A DNA stretch of 8,549 nucleotides, taken from the NCBI GenBank assembly GCA_013361075.1, contig JABWAJ010000222.1:1-8549 (forward strand), given 5' to 3'. This stretch comes from Saprospiraceae bacterium (GTDB taxonomy: Bacteria > Bacteroidota > Bacteroidia > Chitinophagales > Saprospiraceae). A program made the position numbers and the translations under genes. Below the pieces are notes generated by a model, which had not been told where the DNA came from, made no database searches, and was given only the letters and a program-made list of their open reading frames with translations. Numbering within the stretch: the first letter of the stretch is position 1; each line of letters opens with the position of its first letter. Of the stretch, positions 1-6,356 are shown piece by piece.

Positions 1-98
1 TGCCCTTTGCCCTTTGCCCTTTGCCCTTTGCCCTTTGCCCTTTGCCCTTTGCCCTTTGCCCTTTGCCCTTTGCCCTTTGCCCTTTGCCCTTTGCCCTT
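1..98. repeat. Heptanucleotide tandem repeat (TGCCCTT)x14
   Basis: Fourteen perfect, uninterrupted copies of TGCCCTT start at base 1 and end at base 98, where the sequence changes to TTTCTC. The array touches the window edge, so the true copy number is unknown. Because the unit is 7 bases, every reading frame without a stop repeats a 7-residue peptide (PFALCPL in one frame); I treat that as an artefact of the repeat, not a gene. Perfect heptamer arrays of this kind are prone to slipped-strand copy-number change. I see no function beyond that; it lies 168 bases upstream of the DUF2807 gene. Confidence 0.97.
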
Positions 99-266
99 TT
101 TCTCAATTTCGGCCGCAAAGTTCGCAAAGATTTTATATTCAAGTGGCATCCCGGGGAAATTTTCAAGGATTCTTCTGTCGGGCGTAGGGGGGAACAGGCA
201 ATTGATGCATCTCCTTTTTAAGAAATCACCCGAACACTTTTCAAACAGTTTAAAAACTCGACAACG

Positions 267-941
267 ATGAAGGCAATGACCTTACTGGCCGGAACCATGC
301 TGTTCCTGGCACCGCTCCATGCACAGGATGTGCGCAAATTGCAACCTTTTGACGAAATTTGGGTAGCCGGCGACATTGACGTGTTGCTTCAAAAAGGCGA
401 AGAAGAATCCGCAGTAGTAACAGCAAACGGCATCTCTGAAGACAAAGTATCGGTGTACGTCAAAAACGGCAAACTGAAGCTGCAACTGATTGACGGCTTT
501 TTTTACAAAGATGTGGACGTTCGCGTTGTGGTTACGTACAAGAGCCTTCGGGGCGTGAACGGGACGGCCGGCGCTGAAATAGACAGCGATGCCGTGATCG
601 AAGCAGACTTGTTTACCGTCAAGGCCGGAAGCGGGGCTCAGGTAAAGCTGGAAGTAAAAGTAAATTCCCTGAGTGCGATGGCTTCTGAAGGCGGCGAACT
701 CGACCTTGCAGGAACCACCAACGCGCAGGATGCAACTGCGGCTACGGGAGGCAATTACCGGGCACTGGGTCTTCAGTGCGACCAAACCAAAGTGCGCGCC
801 AATACCGGTGGAAAAGCCGATGTTGTGGCCTTGAAAAGCCTGGATGCTTCCGTCAATACCGGCGGTCAGGTAAACTACTCCGGCGATCCGGAGGTGCGCA
901 ATACGCGGAATTTGCTGGCGGGGGAGATCCGCAAGGTATAA
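267..941 (+). CDS. Exported DUF2807 (putative autotransporter adhesin head GIN domain) protein
   Basis: This is a 224-residue protein. The first 20 residues form a signal peptide: Lys at position 2, a hydrophobic run LLAGTMLFLAP, and a likely cleavage after HAQ. The rest fits DUF2807, a Bacteroidota family of secreted or surface proteins with a parallel beta-helix-like fold. It opens with the typical FDEIWVAGDIDVLLQKG (about residues 28-44). It then shows recurring Gly-rich turns roughly every 20 residues (GTAGAEI, GSGAQV, EGGELDL, TGGNYRA, TGGKADV, TGGQVNY) and ends with a GDPEV turn. The family's biochemical role is unknown; the adhesin label comes from fold resemblance. A second in-frame ATG at 276 would give a shorter signal peptide, so 267 is preferred. 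No Shine-Dalgarno site is visible, as is usual in this phylum. It is transcribed towards fni, with the palindrome at 942-1106 beginning on the base after the stop. Confidence 0.88.
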   Translation: MKAMTLLAGTMLFLAPLHAQDVRKLQPFDEIWVAGDIDVLLQKGEEESAVVTANGISEDKVSVYVKNGKLKLQLIDGFFYKDVDVRVVVTYKSLRGVNGTAGAEIDSDAVIEADLFTVKAGSGAQVKLEVKVNSLSAMASEGGELDLAGTTNAQDATAATGGNYRALGLQCDQTKVRANTGGKADVVALKSLDASVNTGGQVNYSGDPEVRNTRNLLAGEIRKV

Positions 942-1106
942 TAGACTTGTTGCGACAGGAATCATCGCGGGCCGGAAATGGCTCTTTTTTGGCCACTCAT
1001 CGCCTTTTTTTCGTCGCAGAACAGGGCTATGCTCCTCAAAAAACGCTGTGATTGGCCACAAAATAGCTCATTTCCACCACCACGCTGCCCCGTCGCAACA
1101 AGTCTA
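942..1106. repeat. 165-base imperfect palindrome (MITE-like or bidirectional terminator) between convergent genes
   Basis: The outer arms TAGACTTGTTGCGAC (942-956) and its exact reverse complement (1092-1106) match over 15 of 15 bases. After a diverged stretch the arms match again: GGAAATG-GCT-TTTTT-TGGCCA on the left (974-995) pairs with 1053-1075 on the right, with two mismatches and one gap. Then T6 (1005-1010) pairs with A6 (1038-1043), and GCA (1016-1018) with TGC (1029-1031) near the centre. The left end abuts the stop of the DUF2807 gene (TAA 939-941), and the right end is one base from the fni stop (1108-1110). It could act as a two-way transcription terminator or 3'-end stabiliser. 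It could also be a non-autonomous foldback element, but no target-site duplication is obvious and no transposase is present. Confidence 0.8.
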
Positions 1107-1107
1107 A

Positions 1108-2157
1108 TCATTTCACCTTTAAAAAAGCATTGGCTACTTCCAATCCCCGGACCTGCATCTCCACATAGGCTTGCAAATCTGCATAATCGCCTCTGGCATG
1201 TTTCAGGAATCCGGAAGCCTGGCCGTACACACTGGGCAAATTCAGCTTGTGCATCAGAAAGTAGCCATCCAGAAAGTGGTTGACGCCCCCGGATATGATG
1301 ATCTGGGGGCACAGCCGCCGGTCGCCCAGCTCATCAGCCAGTTGGTTGACGAGGTGTACCATTTCCTCCGCTGTGTGCCCCACATGGGCCAACGGCTGAT
1401 AAGCTTCCTTACTGAGCGGTTGGCTCCGGAGCAATTCCAGCATTGCAAAATTGGTGCCGCCGCTTGCCGCAAAATCCAGCGCCTGAATGGGCAATTGCAG
1501 CAGCGCTTTCAAACTTTCATATCCCATACCCTGGCCCACTTCCTTTACAATAACCGGAATGGCTCGCTTTTCGAGAAAATCCTGAATGGTATGCAAGGGG
1601 GCGCGGGCAAACCGGTCGCCTTCCGGTTGCAGCCATTCCTGGAGAGGGTTCACGTGGATGATGAGGCCGTCGGCGCTGAGTTTGCCGATTAGATCGTCCA
1701 CCTTGCCGAGCGTATTTTTTTGCAGCAATTGTTCCACCTGCGCGATGCCAAGATTGGCATACAGGGGCAAATCGTCTCCAATTATAGTCCGCACGTTAAA
1801 ATCATCGAGGCTGGAATCGTCGTACAACAACGAGCGGCACGAGCCTAAGCCCATGCCCATGCCAAATTCCCGGCAGGCTCTTGCCAGGTTATGGTTGATG
1901 ATGCGCGCCCATTCTGTTCCGCCGGTCATGCTCGATACCCAAATCGGGGCACGCAGTGATTTTCCAAGAAAAGAACGCGGCGGCAGGCATCCCGGCTTCG
2001 GATGTGCAGTCAGCAGGGGTTCGTAACTAAATCGGCGGTCCATTTCCCCGGCCAATACCTGTGACTGGAATGCTAATTCTATATGGTCGCGCTTGCGGGA
2101 AGCAGCGTTAGGGTCATCTTGTTGTAATTTATCCATGTGGTTCATTTCAAAAGCCAT
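1108..2157 (-). CDS. fni: Isopentenyl-diphosphate delta-isomerase, type 2 (FMN-dependent)
   Basis: The cytoplasmic enzyme interconverts isopentenyl diphosphate and dimethylallyl diphosphate, using reduced FMN and Mg2+, to supply isoprenoid precursors. The 349-residue length is normal for type 2 enzymes. Family motifs appear in order: SRKRDHIEL (residues 20-28, substrate-binding Arg/Lys/His), SSMTGG (75-80, FMN), GMGLGSCR (101-108), NLG (135-137), HVNPLQE (168-174, with the catalytic Gln and Mg-binding Glu), VIVKEVGQGM (202-211), SGGTNFA (232-238) and IISGGV near residue 290. The region before the last 30 residues reads YGQASGFL where many homologues have GIGRPFL. Starts at 2145 (Met5) or 2136 (Met8) are equally possible and would keep every motif. 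The gene stands alone, with no other isoprenoid gene in view. Type 2 isomerase is often paired with the mevalonate route, but that cannot be decided here. Confidence 0.95.
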   Translation of the reverse strand: MAFEMNHMDKLQQDDPNAASRKRDHIELAFQSQVLAGEMDRRFSYEPLLTAHPKPGCLPPRSFLGKSLRAPIWVSSMTGGTEWARIINHNLARACREFGMGMGLGSCRSLLYDDSSLDDFNVRTIIGDDLPLYANLGIAQVEQLLQKNTLGKVDDLIGKLSADGLIIHVNPLQEWLQPEGDRFARAPLHTIQDFLEKRAIPVIVKEVGQGMGYESLKALLQLPIQALDFAASGGTNFAMLELLRSQPLSKEAYQPLAHVGHTAEEMVHLVNQLADELGDRRLCPQIIISGGVNHFLDGYFLMHKLNLPSVYGQASGFLKHARGDYADLQAYVEMQVRGLEVANAFLKVK

Positions 2158-2158
2158 G

Positions 2159-2166
2159 CAAAATTA
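2159..2166 (-). promoter_or_regulatory. Possible -7 element for fni
   Basis: Read on the minus strand, this is TAATTTTG, which fits the Bacteroidota TAnnTTTG -7 element. The matching -33 TTTG is poor: TTTC lies 23 bases upstream instead of 19-21. If the element is used, transcription would start near base 2152, inside the longest reading frame, and translation would then begin at 2145 or 2136. Evidence is weak. Confidence 0.25.
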
Positions 2167-2405
2167 ACCCTTTTCTGTTCCGGGTTGCTGAAACCTGTTG
2201 ATGAATGGTAAACGAAAAGTCTAAACCCGAAAAGCAGGGAATGGTTCACGGTTCATTTTAAGGCTTTTGAAAACAGGATATTTAGGGGATAGGCTACTTG
2301 GTTTTTTAAAACTTATTTTTAATAAAAAATTGATTTTCAGAAACAAATGAAATTTATTTTTTACAAAACAACTGTTTAGAAAGCTGACTTTACCCATAAT
2401 TTAAA

Positions 2406-2436
2406 TTTGGGGCCACGGGGCCTTGTCTTATCTTTG
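2406..2436 (+). promoter_or_regulatory. Bacteroidota primary-sigma promoter for the TonB receptor
   Basis: The -33 box TTTG (2406-2409) and -7 box TATCTTTG (2429-2436) are separated by exactly 19 bases. Both match the TTTG / TAnnTTTG consensus for the primary sigma factor of this phylum. An AT-rich tract lies just upstream. Transcription would start near 2443, leaving a leader of about 184 bases before the ATG at 2627. A second TAnnTTTG match (TAAATTTG, 2402-2409) overlaps the -33 box but lacks a well-spaced upstream partner. Confidence 0.6.
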
Positions 2437-2540
2437 AAAACGCTAAACACTACTTTTTCACAACCACAAAAATCCACCCCAAAAAACCAGCTATTCCACG
2501 GAGGGAGCTTCCGGTTCTGTCATCCCAGAGACAAGGCAAA

Positions 2541-2577
2541 CTTGAATGTCTTTGAAATCAAGGTTAATTTTCTTAAC
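2541..2577 (+). promoter_or_regulatory. Two small adjacent hairpins in the receptor leader
   Basis: CTTGA (2541-2545) can pair with TCAAG (2558-2562) across a 12-base loop. Immediately after, GTTAA (2563-2567) can pair with TTAAC (2573-2577) across the 5-base loop TTTTC. Both stems are only 5 bp, so any regulatory role in the receptor mRNA is speculative. Confidence 0.2.
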
Positions 2578-2626
2578 ATTGTGCGCTTTTTTAGCGGTTT
2601 TGAGAAATTTTTTAAAATGCGATCGT

Positions 2627-5600
2627 ATGGTACGTTCTTTACTACTATTCAGCTTTTTCTTGTTGTTCGTTGCGGGAGCGACGGCCCAAACCTCTCTATC
2701 GGGTAAAGCCACCGATAAGGAGACTAAGGAACCGTTGATTTCTGCAACCGTAGCACTATACAAGAATGGCGTGTTAATTACCGGTACGAACACCGACTTC
2801 GACGGTAATTACAATTTAAGTAATCTCGACCCTGGCACTTACGAAGTCGAGTTTAGTTACACAGGCTACCAGCCTCAGCGAGTTGTTGATGTAAAAGTGC
2901 TGGGCGGTAAGGCCAATAAAGTAGATGCCCAATTGGAAACCGGCGGCGGGGTCATCCTCGACGAAGTGGTTGTGGTGGACTATAAGGTTCCACTCATTCA
3001 GCAGGACAACACTACTTCCGGCCAAACCATCACCAGCGACCAGATCAAAAACTTGCCCACCCGAAACATCAACGCCCTGGCGGCTTTGACAGCGGGCCTT
3101 TCCTCGGCTGATGAAGGCAGCGCGGTAACCGTTCGCGGTTCGCGCCCGGATGCTACCAACTACTATGTGGATGGTATCCGTATTCAGGGCAACCTGATTC
3201 CGGAATCAGAAATTGACCAGCTACAGGTAATCACTGGTGGTGTGGAAGCACAGTACGGTGACGTGACCGGGGGGATTATTTCTATTACGACGAAAGGACC
3301 TGCCAGCAAATTTTCAGGTGGGGTCGAAGCAGAAACGTCGAGTTTTCTCGATGCATTCAACAACAACCTGATCGGGATCAACCTCAGCGGGCCGATCATC
3401 AAGAACAGCAAAGGCCGTTCGATTCTCGGTTTCCGGGTAGCAGCCCGTATGACTTACAACGAAGAAGACAACCCGGCTGCTGCTCCGATTTATCGGGTGA
3501 AAGAATCCAAACTCGCCGAGTTGGAAGCCAACCCTATCCTTTCTTTAGGAGCAGACAATTTTGTAGCTGCAGACTTCCTCAAGCAGGGAGATGTAGACGC
3601 TATGGATGCACGGATGTTCGAAGAGGTTCGGCGTTATGATTTCACTGGTAAGTTAGATGCCCGCATCAGCGAAGCGGTGGATGTAAGCTTCACCGGTGCT
3701 TATGTAACAACCAAAGACCGCTTTACGCCGGGAGGCTGGGCGCTGATGAACAACCACAACAACCCGTACGGTTACAACAACACTTATCGGGGTAACTTCC
3801 GCCTGCGTCACCGCCTGAGCGGCGCTTCCTCAACTTCGGCTGACGGACAGACGCGGCAAACTTCAGCTATTCAGAATGCCTCTTATACCCTTCAGGCAGG
3901 TTATGAAAAAACAACTTACGAAGATTACGACATCCGTCACGAAGACCGGTTGTTTGAATACGGGCATGTGGGCAAATTCGACATTCGCTGGGTACCAACT
4001 TTCGCTGCTGAATTCAATCAGGAAACGCAACAGGTAGAGTTGAACCACACCGATTATCGCCCGATTCTGAGAACGTACACGAATGGTACAGAAAACCCTG
4101 TACTCGCCAACTACAACAATGCCATGGGCATTGACTTTTCAGAAGCGTTGAACAGCATCGTTGGAGATTACCTCATCACAGGCACAGAACTGGATGATGC
4201 CATTCTCAACCGCGAATCATTTATTGCGCCCAATGGTGCAATTTCGAGTGTATTTACAGGCTCCTGGGGTTTCCACACCAATGTAGGTGCGGTGTTCAAC
4301 CGGGTTCTCAAAACGGACAATGATATTTATTCGTTCAACGCCAATGCTTCGTTCGACCTTGTACCGGGTAGTTCTGAAAAAGGCCGCCACAGCATCCAGT
4401 TTGGTATCTGGTATGAAGAACGTGCCAACCGCTCGCACAGTGTAGCTCCCCGCGGTTTGTGGGATGCAGCACGCCTGCGCGTGAACGACCACATCAAAGG
4501 GATTGCAGCAGGTGCTGACAGCATTGGCGTCATTACAACGGTAGAGCTGGGCGATGCAGCATTGCTTGAGCAAACCATTTCTACCAATGCAGACGACCTT
4601 TTCTACAAGCGCATTCGCGAATCGCTCGGCGTTCCGCTGAATACTTATGTTAATGTGGACGGCCTCGACCCGAGCCAGTTGAGCTTAGACATGTTTTCTG
4701 CAAAAGAATTGAATGACCGGGGCCTTGTTTCGTATTTCGGATACGATTACCTCGGCAATCCTTTCGACGGAACATTCGATGACTTCTTCACGGCAACCGA
4801 TGCAGAAGGCGTTCGTACCTTCCCTGTAGCGCCAAACCGGCCGATTTATACAGCGGGTTACATTCAGGACAAATTTACGTTCAAGGACATCATCTTCCGT
4901 CTTGGCTTGCGGGTTGACCGCTACGATGCCAATACCCGGGTGCTGAAAGATCCGTATTCGCTGTATGAAATGATGGGCGCAGGCCAGTACCACTCGAATT
5001 TTGGCGGCGAACGCCCGGGCAATATCGGCGATGACTATAAGGTGTATCTGAACGACGAGTCTGTCTCTTCAGGTGTTGCAGCTTATCGCGACGGCGACCA
5101 GTGGTATCTCCCTAACGGCGCACCGTCCAACAACCCGGCGTTGATTTTCCCCAGCGGTCTTGTATTCCCGAAATACCAGGATGAAAGAGCGCAATCTGTT
5201 TCCAATTATATTAAGGAGCGCGATTTCGATACCAACGTATCTTTCGAGGATTATGAAGTGCAGTTGAGCGTGATGCCGCGTTTGGCATTTTCTTTCCCGA
5301 TTTCCAACGTGGCCAACTTCTTTGCACACTACGACATCCTCGTACAGCGCCCGCCAAGCAATACGATTGCAACCGCACGGGATTATTTCTATTTCGTGGA
5401 TGATAGCAGCGTGAAGAACAACCCGAACCTGAAGCCGGAACGGACCATTGACTATGAAGTGGGCTTCCAGCAAAAACTTTCGGAATCTTCCGCCCTCAAA
5501 ATCGCTGCTTACTACAAAGAACTTCGCGACATGATCCAGTCCCGCACCTTCTTCCCGGTTCCAATCGTGACTCAGTACACGACCTATGACAACCAGGATT

Positions 5601-6295
5601 TTGGTACAGTTAAGGGCTTCTCTTTTCAGTACGACCTGAGAAGAACCGGAAACATTTCGCTGCAAGCCAACTATACCCTGCAGTTTGCAGATGGTACAGG
5701 CTCGGATGCAAATTCTCAGCGCAACCTGAGCAGCCGCGGCAATATCCGTACGCTGTTCCCGCTTAATTTCGACGAGCGCCACCGCTTTGTAGCCAGCGTC
5801 GACTACCGCTATGATGGCGGTGTTCGCTATCGCGGACCAGAGCTGTTCGGCATTAAAATTCTCGAAAATGTGGGGATTAACCTCCAGGCAACTGCTGTAA
5901 CCGGACGCCCTTATACGGCGCGGTTGATTCCGGAAGTATTGGGCGGTTCGGGTACCGTAGGTTCCATTAACGGTGCAAGAAAACCACTGAATTTCAATCT
6001 TAGTCTGCGTGTTGACAAAACCTTTGCTGTCGCAAAAGGTTTGGACATAAATGTTTATCTGCGTATTTCCAACGTCCTCAATCGCAAAAACGTGTTGAAT
6101 GTTTATTCCTACACGGGATCTGCTGAAGACGACGGCTACCTGGCTTCTGACAGGGGGCTCGACCAACTGGAAACGATTGCCGGTTCACGCCGTGAAGTAG
6201 AAGCTTATCTGGCTTCTTACTCCTGGGTACTGTTGAATCCGGATAATTTCAGCTTGCCGAGACGATTGTTCCTCGGGGCCAGCTTTAATTTCTGA
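2627..6295 (+). CDS. TonB-dependent outer-membrane receptor with N-terminal carboxypeptidase-regulatory-like domain
   Basis: This large receptor imports an unknown substrate across the outer membrane using TonB energy. The frame is open from an ATG at 2546, but 2627 is the likely start (1222 residues): it gives a clean signal peptide, MVRSLLLFSFFLLFVAGATA, then Gln-Thr. The earlier start would add 27 residues before it. Order of parts: CarboxypepD_reg-like beta-sandwich at about 22-105 (LSGKATDKETKEPLISATV, DFDGNYNLSNLDPGTYEVEF); LDEVVVVDYKVP linker, a possible TonB-box region; plug at about 125-225 (TVRGSRPDATNYYVDGIRI, GGVEAQYGDVTGGIISITTK); then the barrel. The barrel has the common NPNLKPERTIDYEVGF near residue 930 and ends in FLGASFNF, a terminal aromatic typical of outer-membrane barrels. 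No SusD gene follows, and I do not see enough to call it SusC/RagA. A roughly 180-base leader and a good promoter precede it. Confidence 0.95.
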   Translation: MVRSLLLFSFFLLFVAGATAQTSLSGKATDKETKEPLISATVALYKNGVLITGTNTDFDGNYNLSNLDPGTYEVEFSYTGYQPQRVVDVKVLGGKANKVDAQLETGGGVILDEVVVVDYKVPLIQQDNTTSGQTITSDQIKNLPTRNINALAALTAGLSSADEGSAVTVRGSRPDATNYYVDGIRIQGNLIPESEIDQLQVITGGVEAQYGDVTGGIISITTKGPASKFSGGVEAETSSFLDAFNNNLIGINLSGPIIKNSKGRSILGFRVAARMTYNEEDNPAAAPIYRVKESKLAELEANPILSLGADNFVAADFLKQGDVDAMDARMFEEVRRYDFTGKLDARISEAVDVSFTGAYVTTKDRFTPGGWALMNNHNNPYGYNNTYRGNFRLRHRLSGASSTSADGQTRQTSAIQNASYTLQAGYEKTTYEDYDIRHEDRLFEYGHVGKFDIRWVPTFAAEFNQETQQVELNHTDYRPILRTYTNGTENPVLANYNNAMGIDFSEALNSIVGDYLITGTELDDAILNRESFIAPNGAISSVFTGSWGFHTNVGAVFNRVLKTDNDIYSFNANASFDLVPGSSEKGRHSIQFGIWYEERANRSHSVAPRGLWDAARLRVNDHIKGIAAGADSIGVITTVELGDAALLEQTISTNADDLFYKRIRESLGVPLNTYVNVDGLDPSQLSLDMFSAKELNDRGLVSYFGYDYLGNPFDGTFDDFFTATDAEGVRTFPVAPNRPIYTAGYIQDKFTFKDIIFRLGLRVDRYDANTRVLKDPYSLYEMMGAGQYHSNFGGERPGNIGDDYKVYLNDESVSSGVAAYRDGDQWYLPNGAPSNNPALIFPSGLVFPKYQDERAQSVSNYIKERDFDTNVSFEDYEVQLSVMPRLAFSFPISNVANFFAHYDILVQRPPSNTIATARDYFYFVDDSSVKNNPNLKPERTIDYEVGFQQKLSESSALKIAAYYKELRDMIQSRTFFPVPIVTQYTTYDNQDFGTVKGFSFQYDLRRTGNISLQANYTLQFADGTGSDANSQRNLSSRGNIRTLFPLNFDERHRFVASVDYRYDGGVRYRGPELFGIKILENVGINLQATAVTGRPYTARLIPEVLGGSGTVGSINGARKPLNFNLSLRVDKTFAVAKGLDINVYLRISNVLNRKNVLNVYSYTGSAEDDGYLASDRGLDQLETIAGSRREVEAYLASYSWVLLNPDNFSLPRRLFLGASFNF

Positions 6296-6304
6296 TTTAT
6301 CTGG

Positions 6305-6338
6305 GCCATGCGGCTCGTTCCCGGGTCGCATGGCTTTT
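6305..6338 (+). terminator. Intrinsic terminator or attenuator hairpin after the TonB receptor
   Basis: GCCATGCG (6305-6312) pairs perfectly with CGCATGGC (6327-6334) around a 14-base loop and is followed by TTTT (6335-6338). It begins nine bases after the receptor stop and ends 18 bases before the next ATG. The 8-bp GC-rich stem is sound but the T-run is short, so partial readthrough into the next gene is plausible. No good promoter is seen between the hairpin and that gene. Confidence 0.65.
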
Positions 6339-6356
6339 CATAAATAGTTTTAAATC

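Larger units (their letters stand above)
2158..2626. other. Divergent intergenic region between fni and the TonB receptor
   Basis: This 469-base stretch has no convincing gene. Bases 2280-2400 are strongly A/T-rich with T and A runs (for example around 2301-2330 and 2351-2370), as expected upstream of a promoter. A consensus-type rightward promoter sits at 2406-2436. The remaining roughly 180 bases form the receptor's leader. Open frames here (from 2407 on + and 2491 on -) have no homology I recognise and overlap the receptor's N-terminus in other frames. Confidence 0.7.

Noticed and set aside
1..98. CRISPR array
   Set aside because: The repeats are 7 bases and directly adjacent with no spacers, and no cas gene is present.
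7..270. 87-residue and overlapping 66-residue open frames with PFALCPL repeats
   Set aside because: They are generated by the heptamer array and continue into non-coding sequence; there is no domain and composition follows the repeat.
282..1061. 259-residue open frame on the minus strand opposite the DUF2807 gene
   Set aside because: The plus-strand frame has a signal peptide and recognisable family pattern; the opposite frame has neither and runs through the palindrome.
962..1312. Open frames on both strands across the palindrome (962-1312 minus, 978-1283 plus)
   Set aside because: They consist of inverted-repeat sequence plus out-of-frame fni, with no recognisable protein features.
1171..2026. 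Plus-strand open frames of 173 and 146 residues inside fni
   Set aside because: They are shadows of the well-supported isomerase on the other strand.
2407..2793. Roughly 100-residue open frames on each strand in the receptor leader and N-terminus
   Set aside because: They overlap the promoter, the leader and the receptor's signal-peptide region in other frames and show no coding features.
5069..6166. 365-residue minus-strand open frame opposite the receptor barrel
   Set aside because: It is long but antisense to a clear barrel domain; its length reflects low stop density in the antisense of biased codons.
2627..6295. Naming the receptor SusC/RagA
   Set aside because: It has the CarboxypepD_reg plus plug plus barrel layout, but no SusD neighbour, and I do not see a clear SusC-specific signature in the plug, so a general TonB-dependent receptor call is safer.
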